Shown: positions 1-6,681, counted from the first letter of the stretch. The stretch is DNA of 15,254 nucleotides from an uncultured Gammaproteobacteria bacterium (GCA_947258805.1 CAMYJV010000104.1:1-15254), one strand, 5' to 3'. Notes: generated by a model not told the origin, from the letters alone. Program-made: numbers and translations.

Positions 1-1287
1 GGTCGCCGCCAGCCGGTCGGCGGGGAAATGACAGACGAATTCGCTCCCTGTGCCGACTTCGCTGCGAATCTCGAGTTCCGCATCATGATGCTTCAGCGCG
101 TGCTTTACGATAGCCAGCCCCAGGCCGGTACCCCCTTTTTGCCGCACCCGCCCCGCATCCGTCCGGTAGAAGCGCTCCGTAAGTCGGGGAATATCATCGG
201 CGGGAATACCGATGCCAGTGTCCCTGACCGAAAGGTGCCCGCCCTTCTTGTCCGTCTGCCAGCCAATGACTATGGACCCTTCAGTGGGCGTGTAGCGCGC
301 TGCGTTGGTAACCAGGTTGGTGACCACTGATTGCAGTTCAGTTTGCTCGCCGAGGATGCCATCAGGACTGGCAATTTCTACTTCAATGCGCTGGGGGCCA
401 CCGGGCTCCATTAATGCATCCTTGCGGGCAGTCTCCAGTATCTCCCTGATGTCCACGGCATTCTCGCGAGGACAGGCCTCGGAGGACTCCAGCTTGGACA
501 AGGTCAGCAAGTCCCTGATCAGGGCCCCCATGCGTCCAGCCTGTTCATGCATGTCCGCGACCGGTGCCCGCCAGGCCTCCGACAAGGTGTCGTCACGCGC
601 CATCACATCGAGGTAACCGGTAATCACGGTCAGCGGTGACCTGAGCTCGTGCGACGCGTTGGCCACAAAATCTCTGCGCATGCGCTCGTTCATTACACTC
701 TGGGTAATGTCGCGCACCAGCAGCAGTTTCTGGTCCATGCCGTATGGCAATACCCGACAAGAGAGCCACCGATCGCCTCCGCCTGGCGCCGGTATTTCGA
801 CACTTTCTTTTTTGCGGCCGGTTTCCAGGTAGTGGACGAATTCCGGGTGCCGGATCAGGTTGTCGATCCGCGTGCCACGGTCGCGCTTTTTCTTCAGCCC
901 CAGCATCTGCCGCGCGATCTTGTTGCAGCGGACAATTTCCAGGTCCTTTGTCAGAATCACGCCACCGTCGGGAAAGGCTTTTGTCGAAGCACGAATTTCT
1001 TCAACGAGCTTTACCCACGACCGCCGATTGGTCCGGGCACTCTCCTGGACCGTCTGAATACGCGCGATCACTTGCGACCAGGGCCCGTTGCCGCTCGGCA
1101 GCGGCCCCGGCCCGTTCGTTCGCAGCCAGCGTTCGAGCATGTAGAGGTGATAAACGTGCCACACGCAAAGTATTGCGACCGAGACAAGCAGGCCCCAGAG
1201 CGTCGCGTCGTAAAGCCAGCCAATCAGCAAGCCGGCCGCAATAACCGCAGCGTGCTGCAGAAGAGTTGTGATCCAGAGGGCCGGCAT
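1..1287 (-). CDS. phoR: PhoR phosphate-regulon sensor histidine kinase (3' end beyond the window)
   Basis: Membrane sensor kinase that phosphorylates PhoB under phosphate limitation and dephosphorylates it in excess, together with the Pst transporter and PhoU. The reading frame stays open to base 1, giving 429 residues, close to the full length of the family (about 430), so only a short tail is missing. Two hydrophobic helices lie near residues 5-25 and 28-48 with almost no periplasmic loop, as in PhoR. A PAS-like region covers about 90-190. The H-box reads NASHELRSPLTVITGY with the phospho-accepting His at 213; the N-box LVTNAARYTP has Asn 328; the G1 box DTGIGIP starts at 356 and the G2 box GGTGLGLAIVKH follows. 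The ATG lies 2 bases after the phoB stop, so both are cotranscribed and probably translationally coupled. Family assignment is secure; the signal it senses is inferred from the family. Confidence 0.95.
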   Translation of the reverse strand, partial: MPALWITTLLQHAAVIAAGLLIGWLYDATLWGLLVSVAILCVWHVYHLYMLERWLRTNGPGPLPSGNGPWSQVIARIQTVQESARTNRRSWVKLVEEIRASTKAFPDGGVILTKDLEIVRCNKIARQMLGLKKKRDRGTRIDNLIRHPEFVHYLETGRKKESVEIPAPGGGDRWLSCRVLPYGMDQKLLLVRDITQSVMNERMRRDFVANASHELRSPLTVITGYLDVMARDDTLSEAWRAPVADMHEQAGRMGALIRDLLTLSKLESSEACPRENAVDIREILETARKDALMEPGGPQRIEVEIASPDGILGEQTELQSVVTNLVTNAARYTPTEGSIVIGWQTDKKGGHLSVRDTGIGIPADDIPRLTERFYRTDAGRVRQKGGTGLGLAIVKHALKHHDAELEIRSEVGTGSEFVCHFPADRLAAT

Positions 1288-1289
1288 GT

Positions 1290-1976
1290 TCAGACCGCCG
1301 AGAACCGGTAACCAACGCCGCGGACCGTCTGCACGCACTTGTCGGCGCCAAAGGCTTCCAGGGCCTTGCGCAGGCGGCGCACATGGACGTCTACCGTGCG
1401 CTCTTCGACGTACACGTTTTGCCCCCACACGGAATCCAGCAGCTGGCTGCGACTATAAACCCGGTCCGGATTACTCATCAGGAACTTCAGCAGGCGGTAT
1501 TCCGTGGGACCCAGGCCGATTTCCGTATCCTTGAACGTAACGCGGTGGCTGACGGGATTGATCTTGAGCTCACCGGCAGTAATAGGCTCATCGTCTGAAG
1601 GAGATGTGCGGCGGAGCAGCGCGGAGATGCGCGCCAGCAGCTCGCGGGACGAGAAAGGCTTGGTGATGTAGTCGTCTGCGCCACTGTCCAGCCCGGTGAC
1701 CTTGTCGCGTTCGTCGGCGCGCGCCGTCAACATGATGATGGGCAAATTCTTGTTGGCGGCATCGCGTCGCAGCAAGCGGGTCAATTCTACGCCGGACGAA
1801 TCCGGCAGCATCCAGTCCACCAGCAGCAGATCCGGTCGCTGGTTGGCAATCATTGTCCGGGCCGAACTGGAGTCTTCAGCTTCGGCGACTTCAAAGCCGG
1901 CGCGAGCCAGGTTGAAGGTGATCATCTGACGAATCGCGGCCTCGTCTTCAACCACGAGAATGCGGCGGATAGTCAT
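1290..1976 (-). CDS. phoB: PhoB phosphate-regulon response regulator
   Basis: OmpR/PhoB-type transcription factor that binds Pho boxes once phosphorylated by PhoR. From this start it has 228 residues. The receiver opens with IRRILVVEDEAAIR, carries the phospho-acceptor Asp 54 in LLVDWMLP, the switch Thr 84 in IIMLTARA and Lys 106 in DDYITKPF. The C-terminal winged helix has the recognition segment RTVDVHVRRLRKAL and ends VRGVGYRFSAV. An in-frame ATG at 1994 would add 6 residues. I prefer 1976 because the family starts at this point, an AGGGA ribosome site lies 8 bases upstream, and the Pho-box promoter at 2003-2036 predicts transcription starting almost at 1994. phoR follows 2 bases downstream. 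All residues needed for phosphorylation are present, unlike the paralogue at 2095-2775. Confidence 0.95.
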   Translation of the reverse strand: MTIRRILVVEDEAAIRQMITFNLARAGFEVAEAEDSSSARTMIANQRPDLLLVDWMLPDSSGVELTRLLRRDAANKNLPIIMLTARADERDKVTGLDSGADDYITKPFSSRELLARISALLRRTSPSDDEPITAGELKINPVSHRVTFKDTEIGLGPTEYRLLKFLMSNPDRVYSRSQLLDSVWGQNVYVEERTVDVHVRRLRKALEAFGADKCVQTVRGVGYRFSAV

Positions 1977-2002
1977 TGGCGGCGTCCCTGTCATGGGCCC
2001 CT

Positions 2003-2036
2003 ATTACAACGGTAGCACGTTACAGAAGTGTTACGA
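2003..2036 (-). promoter_or_regulatory. Pho box and -10 element upstream of phoB
   Basis: Read on the minus strand, the units TCGTAAC and CTGTAAC are separated by 4 bases (2019-2036). This is the 7+4+7 layout of a Pho box, whose E. coli unit is CTGTCAT. Ten bases further is TGTAAT (2003-2008), a 5/6 match to the -10 consensus, at the spacing usual for PhoB-activated promoters where the box replaces the -35. This fits autoactivation of phoBR. Predicted transcription start is close to 1996, which favours the phoB start at 1976. Inferred from pattern only. Confidence 0.62.
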
Positions 2037-2054
2037 CACAGGCCCGCCGCGCAT

Positions 2055-2088
2055 GCCCGGATGGCCGCAGATTCGAAGCCGGCCGGGC
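2055..2088 (-). terminator. Possible weak hairpin after the second PhoB-like gene
   Basis: Six-base arms GCCCGG and CCGGGC (minus-strand reading) enclose a 22-base loop, with a possible inner CCG/CGG pairing. It lies just after the stop of the PhoB-like gene and before the phoB promoter, where an end of transcription would be expected. There is no run of T after it, so an intrinsic terminator is uncertain. Confidence 0.25.
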
Positions 2089-2094
2089 GAGTCT

Positions 2095-2775
2095 TCACGG
2101 GCCAAAACGGTAGCCGAAGCCCCGCACCGTCTGCAGCAGGTCGGCGCAGCGGTGTGGTTCCAGCTGGGCGCGGAGCCGCCGCACGTGCACATCGACCGTG
2201 CGCTGGCCGATGCCGTCGGCCCGGCCCCATACCTGCTCGAGCAAGTGGTGGCGATCGAATACGCGGCCGGGGTGCTCTACGAAGAAGGCCATTAGTCCAT
2301 AGGCGGCGGGTGCAAGGTTGATGACCTCACCGTTGATCGTAATCCGGTGAGCCGGCTTCTCAAGGCACACCGGACCCACGTGAATCCGGCCGCTGGAGCC
2401 GTTGAAGGATTGCCGTCGCAAGACGGCGGACACCCGCGCCAGTAGCTCTGCGGGATTCAACGGCTTGGCGACAAAATCCTCTGCCCCGTTGTCCAGCGCT
2501 GCCGCCGCGATCTGCCCGTCCGGGTCCTGGGCAATCACCATGACCGGGAGGTCTTGCGTCACCGCGTTGCGACGCAGTCTCTGAACCCAGGCTGCGCCTG
2601 CGGTGCCCGGCAAGGACCACGCGGTCAGCACGAGTTCTAAAGCAGACGTTTGCAACTCGCTCAACGACTCAGCGCAAGCCGATCCGACTGCAACCTCGTG
2701 ACCCGCCGCCACCAGCCGGTCGCATAACCATTGTCGTTCGTCGTTATTTGGATCGATGACCAGGATCCGCGCCAT
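2095..2775 (-). CDS. PhoB-like regulator with a degenerate (pseudo-)receiver domain
   Basis: A 226-residue OmpR/PhoB-type protein. The receiver aligns end to end with the neighbouring PhoB, but key residues are gone. ILVVEDE becomes ILVIDPN (one acidic residue left, Asp 8); LLVDWMLP becomes LVLTAWSLP, so the phospho-acceptor Asp is Ala 52; LTARA becomes IAQDP, so the switch Thr is Ala 82. Only Lys 104 in DFVAKPL remains. The winged helix is intact, with RTVDVHVRRLR identical to PhoB and the ending TVRGFGYRFGP. The ATG at 2775 is chosen over longer frames because the receiver begins there, AAGG lies about 8 bases upstream, and a Pho promoter starts transcription about 30 bases before it. Probably it binds Pho-box-like DNA without normal phosphorylation; whether it activates or competes with PhoB is unknown. 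Confidence 0.88.
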   Translation of the reverse strand: MARILVIDPNNDERQWLCDRLVAAGHEVAVGSACAESLSELQTSALELVLTAWSLPGTAGAAWVQRLRRNAVTQDLPVMVIAQDPDGQIAAAALDNGAEDFVAKPLNPAELLARVSAVLRRQSFNGSSGRIHVGPVCLEKPAHRITINGEVINLAPAAYGLMAFFVEHPGRVFDRHHLLEQVWGRADGIGQRTVDVHVRRLRAQLEPHRCADLLQTVRGFGYRFGP

Positions 2776-2811
2776 GGAACAAACCTTGTGATAACAATGG
2801 TGCGAAGTCAG

Positions 2812-2868
2812 ATCATAGGATCGGGGTAATTGCAGGGTCTTTACGAAAACTTTGCAGTTCCGTGACAG
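2812..2868 (-). promoter_or_regulatory. Tandem Pho-box promoter of the PhoB-like gene
   Basis: On the minus strand four 7-base units follow each other at an exact 11-base period: CTGTCAC (2862-2868), CTGCAAA (2851-2857), TCGTAAA (2840-2846) and CTGCAAT (2829-2835). This is the arrangement of two adjacent Pho boxes. Eleven bases after the last unit lies TATGAT (2812-2817), a 5/6 match to the -10 consensus. Transcription would begin near 2805, giving a leader of about 30 bases with an AAGG ribosome site. The gene is therefore a likely direct PhoB target with its own promoter, separate from the CHAD gene upstream. Confidence 0.68.
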
Positions 2869-2902
2869 CGGGGTTGTCCCCGTCGCGCGGTGACACAGCC
2901 CG

Positions 2903-3805
2903 TCAGGCTCGCTGGCTGCGCACGGGCAGCGTGATGATTTCCCCGGGCGGAGATTGGCCGGTGTCGAACAGCTGCTGGCCAAGGCCGGTCGCTTGCAGCT
3001 GCAGGTCGCTCCGCAGATCGCGCACCAGGCGCCGCAGTCGCCGCCAATGAATGTCGATGCCAAGATCGTCGGGCTGCGCAGCAATCAGGGCGTCGAGCAC
3101 ATTCAAGTCCTGTGCGTGACCGAGCAGCGCGGCGAGATCGCGCAGGGGCCGCTTGTTCCTGGCACTCCATCGGGGCATCAGTTCCGCCATTAGCGAGGTC
3201 TGGTAATACGCATATTTCACGTGCTTGCGCCAGTCGTGATACCGCTCCGGCCCGGCCACCGGGTCGAGGCGCCGGTAGTTGCGACGCGCCCGCCGCATCG
3301 TGCCCCGGACGCCGGCGCGCAGGTGCTTGCGGCGCAGGCCGTCCAGCGGCAGGCTCTGCAGGCGTTCGGCCAGCCGCGGCAATTCCGCGCGTACCGCGGC
3401 CACGCTGCTGGCCATGCCGGCCAGCGCGGCGGCAGTTTCCCGCGCCGCCTGGTCCGCCAGGCTGGTGCGCAACATCAACAAAGCCTGCCGCGGCCCCGGT
3501 TCCCAAATCCGCTCGGCCAGCAGATCGGTGGCTTCGACCATTGCCGAAGCATCGCGCGTGTAGGAGAGTTGCCGGGCGAGATCCCGATACGCTCGATTCT
3601 CCACCGCGTACACGTAGCGAAATCGCGGGCGAAGTGTCCACAGTGCCGCGCGAATGCGCTTGAAACTCTGGCGCGACTGGTGCACGTGACCCGCCGGGTC
3701 CTGCCGCCAGGTCGCCAGCAGTTTCTGTGCCTTGCGGTTTTGCTCGAGCAATACTCGTCGCACTTCCGCAGCGGGAGCAGCCTTGCGTTGCAATCGATAA
3801 CTCAT
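2903..3805 (-). CDS. CHAD-domain protein (probable polyphosphate-binding)
   Basis: A 300-residue, Arg-rich, predominantly helical protein with no signal peptide or membrane segment. It has the paired signatures of the conserved-histidine alpha-helical domain: HQSRQSFKRIRAAL (His 42, Arg 45, Lys 49, Arg 52) in the first half and YHDWRKHVKYAYY (His 190, Arg 193, Lys 194, Lys 197) in the second, forming a basic channel in known CHAD structures. CHAD proteins bind inorganic polyphosphate and often sit near phosphate genes or are fused to CYTH phosphatases. No CYTH domain is visible here. The position directly upstream of the PhoB-like gene, in the same direction, fits a role in phosphate storage, but this is inference. 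The ATG at 3805 is the first in frame. Confidence 0.85.
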   Translation of the reverse strand: MSYRLQRKAAPAAEVRRVLLEQNRKAQKLLATWRQDPAGHVHQSRQSFKRIRAALWTLRPRFRYVYAVENRAYRDLARQLSYTRDASAMVEATDLLAERIWEPGPRQALLMLRTSLADQAARETAAALAGMASSVAAVRAELPRLAERLQSLPLDGLRRKHLRAGVRGTMRRARRNYRRLDPVAGPERYHDWRKHVKYAYYQTSLMAELMPRWSARNKRPLRDLAALLGHAQDLNVLDALIAAQPDDLGIDIHWRRLRRLVRDLRSDLQLQATGLGQQLFDTGQSPPGEIITLPVRSQRA

Positions 3806-3848
3806 GGCCCGAATTGTTACTGTTTGATGACGGCCAGCCAGATGTGCG

Positions 3849-3872
3849 TCGCCGCTCCGTTGGGAGCGGCGA
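3849..3872. repeat. Perfect 10-base inverted repeat between the CHAD gene and dgkA
   Basis: TCGCCGCTCC and GGAGCGGCGA are perfect complements around the 4-base loop GTTG. The element lies in the divergent region between the CHAD gene (start 3805) and dgkA (start 3972). No T-run follows on either strand. It could be an operator, a leader hairpin of the dgkA transcript, or a genome-wide repeat. Confidence 0.6.
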
Positions 3873-3971
3873 AGCGACGCTGCTAGTATGCACAGCCCCG
3901 GCGGGCACGGACAAGCACGGTGACAGGCAGCTAAGGAAATGGCAGGACCCGCAGATCAGCCCCGGGAGAGC

Positions 3972-4343
3972 ATGAACGCCCATCGCGGCCTGATGCGGCT
4001 GGTATCAGCCACCCGGTACAGCGTGTCGGGACTGTCCGCAGCGTGGCGCAGCGAGGCGGCTTTTCGCCAGGAAACGATGTTGGCGCTGGTCCTTCTGCCC
4101 GTAGCCTTCTGGCTGGGCACCAACGCGGCGGAAAGAGCGCTGCTGGTCGGCAGCGTGTTGCTCGTGCTGATTGTCGAGCTGCTGAACACCGCCGTGGAAT
4201 ACACAGTGGATCGCATCGGCACTGAACGGAACAGCCTGTCCGGAGCCGCCAAGGACATGGGGTCGGCGGCCGTCCTTCTCACGCTCTTCTTGTGGGCCGT
4301 GACCTGGGGCGGAATTGCGTGGGAACGTTTCGCCGGCGCCTGA
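3972..4343 (+). CDS. dgkA: Diacylglycerol kinase DgkA
   Basis: Small inner-membrane enzyme that phosphorylates diacylglycerol to phosphatidic acid with ATP, recycling lipid from membrane-derived glycan synthesis. From this start it has 123 residues, the usual size. The sequence AAFRQE (30-34 region), the signature VELLNTAVEYTVDRIG with Glu 69, Asn 72 and Glu 76, and AAKDMGSAA with Lys 94 and Asp 95 all fall at the E. coli DgkA numbers. Three hydrophobic helices are seen near 35-50, 55-75 and 97-118. An in-frame ATG at 3939 would add 11 residues, but the family starts at the chosen point and a GGGAG lies just upstream. It is divergent from the CHAD gene and 57 bases upstream of the arsenate reductase. 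Confidence 0.95.
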   Translation: MNAHRGLMRLVSATRYSVSGLSAAWRSEAAFRQETMLALVLLPVAFWLGTNAAERALLVGSVLLVLIVELLNTAVEYTVDRIGTERNSLSGAAKDMGSAAVLLTLFLWAVTWGGIAWERFAGA

Positions 4344-4400
4344 GACCGATCAGATGGTCAGCCCGGCCATGCCCCGCCGTAGACGCAAGAGTAATGAGCA

Positions 4401-4898
4401 ATGGGCAACAACAAGACATATAAAGTGCTGTTCCTGTGCACCGGCAACTCGGCGCGCAGTGTCATTGCCGAATGCCTGCTGAACCGCATCGGCGGCGAGC
4501 GCTTCCGGGCCTTCAGCGCCGGCAGCCAGCCGAAAGGCGAAATTCACCCGCTGGCCCTGCACCTGCTGAAGCGCCAGAACTACCCGGTGGACGAACTGCG
4601 GTCGAAGAACTGGGACGAGTTCAGCGGCGCTGATGCGCCCGAGCTCGATTTCGTGTTCACGCTCTGCGACAGCGCCGCCGCCGAGAGCTGTTCGACCTGG
4701 CCCGGCCAGCCGATGACTGCCCACTGGGGACTGCCCGACCCGGCCGCTGCCGAGGGCAGTGAGACCGAGCGCCACCTGGCCTTTGCAGACACGTTACGCA
4801 TGCTCCGCAACCGGATCGAGATTTTCACCAGCCTGCCGATGGACTCTCTCGACAGGCTGAGCCTGCAAAACCGGCTGGAAGAAATCGGCCGCAGCTAA
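4401..4898 (+). CDS. arsC: Arsenate reductase ArsC, low-molecular-weight phosphatase type
   Basis: A 165-residue protein with the LMW tyrosine-phosphatase fold. The P-loop is CTGNSARS (Cys 13, Arg 19, the CX5R motif) and the general-acid Asp 113 lies in HWGLPDPA. Two more cysteines, Cys 89 and Cys 97 in the segment LCDSAAAESC, stand where the thioredoxin-coupled arsenate reductase of plasmid pI258 has its redox pair (there spaced CX6C, here CX7C). It should reduce arsenate to arsenite by passing a disulfide out to thioredoxin; a phosphatase role is possible. No ArsR, ArsB or Acr3 gene is in the window, so this is not a classic ars operon. It follows dgkA by 57 bases on the same strand and may be cotranscribed. 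The end converges on the cytochrome gene, 14 bases away. Confidence 0.88.
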   Translation: MGNNKTYKVLFLCTGNSARSVIAECLLNRIGGERFRAFSAGSQPKGEIHPLALHLLKRQNYPVDELRSKNWDEFSGADAPELDFVFTLCDSAAAESCSTWPGQPMTAHWGLPDPAAAEGSETERHLAFADTLRMLRNRIEIFTSLPMDSLDRLSLQNRLEEIGRS

Positions 4899-4912
4899 GG
4901 GCCGCGGTCAGG

Positions 4913-5395
4913 CTACTCTGCGGCCGTGGCCTGCTGCAGGTAAGCGATCAGGTTGGCACGGTCGGCAGGTTTCTTTACGCCGATGAATACCATGCGGTTG
5001 CCGGGCAGGTATTCGCTGGGGCGTTCCAGCCACGCGTTGAGCGCGTCCGGGGTCCAGACGACTTCCGATTCCTGCAGCGCCGGCGAGTAGTCGAAGCCGG
5101 GAGCGATTCCCGCCTCCCGGCCGAACATGCCGTTCAGGTTCGGCCCCACTTTGTGGGGCTCACCGGCTTCCAGGCTGTGACAGGCCCGGCACTGCAGAAA
5201 CAGGGTCTGGCCGCGTTTCACGTCGGCCTGCGCGAGCAGCGCTTCCAGGTTTTGTTCCTGTTCAGCGGCGCTGGTTGCCGCCGCCGGCTCACTGCCCGCT
5301 GTGTCGGTCGCGGGGGTAGACGAATCTTCGGCACAGCCGCCCAGCAAGAACAAAAACAATGCCGCCAACAGGGCCGCCGTACGCAAACTCGTCAT
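4913..5395 (-). CDS. Class I cytochrome c, predicted lipoprotein
   Basis: A 160-residue periplasmic electron carrier. The first 21 residues form a lipoprotein signal ending in the lipobox LGGC (lipid-bearing Cys 21), followed by an Ala/Ser/Thr/Pro-rich linker to about 45. The haem site is CRACH at 69-73, followed by KVGPNLNGMFG; the distal ligand is probably Met 135 in LPGNRMVF. This is the layout of mitochondrial-type cytochrome c fused to a membrane anchor. Its start overlaps the stop of the 2Fe-2S gene by one base (TGATG) with AGGAG 8 bases upstream, so the two are translationally coupled and the cytochrome probably accepts electrons from the enzyme containing that subunit. Confidence 0.93.
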   Translation of the reverse strand: MTSLRTAALLAALFLFLLGGCAEDSSTPATDTAGSEPAAATSAAEQEQNLEALLAQADVKRGQTLFLQCRACHSLEAGEPHKVGPNLNGMFGREAGIAPGFDYSPALQESEVVWTPDALNAWLERPSEYLPGNRMVFIGVKKPADRANLIAYLQQATAAE

Positions 5396-5895
5396 CAGTC
5401 ATTCTCCTCTTTACTAGTCACTGTCGCTGTCGCCACGTCGCCAGCCGATAGCCTCGCCGCGGCATGGATGGCCCGGCGAATGCGCGGATAGGTGCCGCAA
5501 CGACAGATATTGGTAACCGTGCGATCGATGTCATCGTCAGAAGGGTCCGGGTTTTCGCTGATCAGGGCCACGGTGGCCATGATCATTCCCGGCTGGCAAT
5601 AGCCGCATTGGGGAACCTGCTCGTCGATCCACGCTCGTTGCACCGGGTGCAATCCCGGTGTGTGCGACAGACCTTCAATGGTGGTAACTCTGCGGCCGGC
5701 GACGGCCGATACCGGGACCACGCAACTGCGCACTGCGCGACCGTCAAGGTGCACGGTACAGGCACCGCACTGGCCGATGCCGCAGCCGTACTTCGCGCCG
5801 GTCAGCGCCAGCTCGTCTCGCAATACCCATAACAGCGGCATCTCCCCGGGCACCGTCAGTTCCGTGGTCTTGCCGTTCACGCTTAGACGAATCAC
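5395..5895 (-). CDS. 2Fe-2S subunit of a xanthine/aldehyde dehydrogenase-family molybdenum hydroxylase
   Basis: A 166-residue iron-sulfur subunit of the IorA/CoxS/XdhC-like small-subunit family. The N-terminal plant-ferredoxin domain has [12 protein letters not shown] (Cys 38, 43, 46) plus Cys 58; the C-terminal helical domain has QCGYCQPGM (Cys 97, 100) and ICRCGTY (Cys 131, 133), so all eight ligands for both [2Fe-2S] clusters are present. It would pass electrons from a molybdopterin subunit to the cytochrome c encoded next. The start is GTG at 5895. The surprising point is that no molybdopterin-binding large subunit is present: downstream is only the cytochrome, and upstream is non-coding DNA and an opposite-strand gene. 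The partner must be elsewhere in the genome. Confidence 0.93.
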   Translation of the reverse strand: MIRLSVNGKTTELTVPGEMPLLWVLRDELALTGAKYGCGIGQCGACTVHLDGRAVRSCVVPVSAVAGRRVTTIEGLSHTPGLHPVQRAWIDEQVPQCGYCQPGMIMATVALISENPDPSDDDIDRTVTNICRCGTYPRIRRAIHAAARLSAGDVATATVTSKEEND

Positions 5896-5951
5896 TGGGT
5901 GGTTCCGGCTGCCAACACGGCGCGGAGTCTAGCATGCAGGCCGCTGTGCCG

Positions 5952-5966
5952 CGTTGCATCGCAACG
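5952..5966 (+). repeat. Small perfect hairpin in the 5896-6189 intergenic region
   Basis: CGTTGC and GCAACG are perfect complements around the loop ATC. It lies 57 bases upstream of the GTG of the 2Fe-2S gene and 20 bases before a larger hairpin. Function unknown. Confidence 0.4.
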
Positions 5967-5985
5967 ATTCCGAAACAGCCGTTGT

Positions 5986-6011
5986 GGCCGCAACCGAAGT
6001 TGGTTGTGGCC
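5986..6011 (+). repeat. Ten-pair hairpin upstream of the ribbon-helix-helix gene
   Basis: GGCCGCAACC pairs with GGTTGTGGCC (one G-U wobble in the plus-strand RNA) around the loop GAAGTT, followed by TTAACG. The arms resemble those of the hairpin array at 6880-7151 (GGCCGGTAAC with GTTGCCGGTC), but the conserved tip is absent. It could terminate readthrough, belong to a leader RNA or mark the left edge of the island. Confidence 0.45.
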
Positions 6012-6098
6012 TTAACGATATGACATAACGCCGCAGAATTTATGCAGTAACACTATCGCGACAGCCGCAATCGATGTAACGTACCCGTTCTGTACTAG

Positions 6099-6136
6099 CT
6101 TCGTATTTAATAAGTCATAATATTGCAATACAGAAG
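6099..6136 (+). promoter_or_regulatory. AT-rich palindromic control region of the ribbon-helix-helix gene
   Basis: The stretch 6101-6150 is about 28% GC by hand count in an otherwise GC-rich window. It holds the perfect palindrome TATTGCAATA (6121-6130), and the wider inverted arms CTTCGTATT (6099-6107) and AATACAGAAG (6127-6136), which differ by one base. Promoter-like AT boxes are present, but I see no convincing -35/-10 pair. An operator for autorepression by the ribbon-helix-helix protein is a reasonable guess. Confidence 0.35.
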
Positions 6137-6189
6137 AAATACACTTACGCTACAGGCGTTGCCTCGACGGCTTACAGACGCTGCTGAAC

Positions 6190-6681
6190 ATGAAACCCAC
6201 GTCAGACGCTGTAGTCAGCGAGACGAGAACGAAAACCTTCTCCATGCGGCTCACAGAAGCGGAGCACGCCAAGCTGAGAGAGATAGGCAGACGACTCGGA
6301 GCCACGGAGGCGGCGGTCATGCGCTACGCGATCCGCAGCATGCTGAATCGGCTCGCGCCACTGCATGAACCGAACGCGAGCGGTTACAGCCTGATACCGG
6401 TGTTCGTGGAGTACGGCGCGGAACTCGCCAGTTATTTCGACCTGGACGTTTCGCGGCTTGGCCAGATTTTGAACGGCGACGACGAAGACGCGACGCCGAA
6501 CGTAGAACAAGAGGACCTGGTGCTGCTGTCCATGTCCGGCCTGCATCAAACGAAGGTACACGCGAAGTTGAGAGAAATTCAGGAACAAGGCGTGGAGCAC
6601 TCGGACGTACCGGAAACGCTGCGCACCTATTTTTACGACAAGTACATCTACCGACCTCAAAAGGAGAAGGGCGCGGACTGA
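6190..6681 (+). CDS. Uncharacterised protein with a ribbon-helix-helix N-terminus
   Basis: I do not recognise this 163-residue protein. Residues 15-55 look like a ribbon-helix-helix DNA-binding unit: a strand KTFSMRL, a helix TEAEHAKLREIGRRLG and a second helix TEAAVMRYAIRSML. The remainder (about 60-163) has no motif I know; it contains an acidic stretch near 97-109 and a basic tail. The heptapeptide HAKLREI occurs twice, at 26-32 and 124-130, with different codons. No clear ribosome site precedes the ATG at 6190, and no other start codon fits upstream in frame. Base composition is lower in GC than the flanks, suggesting acquisition. It is followed by about 580 bases without a clear gene, holding three related hairpins at 6880-7151. 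A role in controlling or mobilising that element is inferred from position only. Confidence 0.75.
   Translation: MKPTSDAVVSETRTKTFSMRLTEAEHAKLREIGRRLGATEAAVMRYAIRSMLNRLAPLHEPNASGYSLIPVFVEYGAELASYFDLDVSRLGQILNGDDEDATPNVEQEDLVLLSMSGLHQTKVHAKLREIQEQGVEHSDVPETLRTYFYDKYIYRPQKEKGAD

Noticed and set aside
649..1311. Plus-strand open frames of 166-220 codons opposite phoR.
   Set aside because: They are antisense to a clear PhoR reading with all kinase motifs and have no recognisable content.
2776..3084. Extension of the PhoB-like gene upstream to 3084 (329 residues).
   Set aside because: The added residues are Cys/Arg-rich without family similarity, overlap the CHAD gene and run through the Pho promoter; the receiver begins at the ATG at 2775.
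3816..3833. Pho-box-like sequence before the CHAD gene (CCGTCAT and CAGTAAC with a 4-base spacer).
   Set aside because: It ends only about 10 bases before the ATG, so the -10 would fall on the start codon, and no -10-like sequence is there. Probably chance, or at most a repressor-type site.
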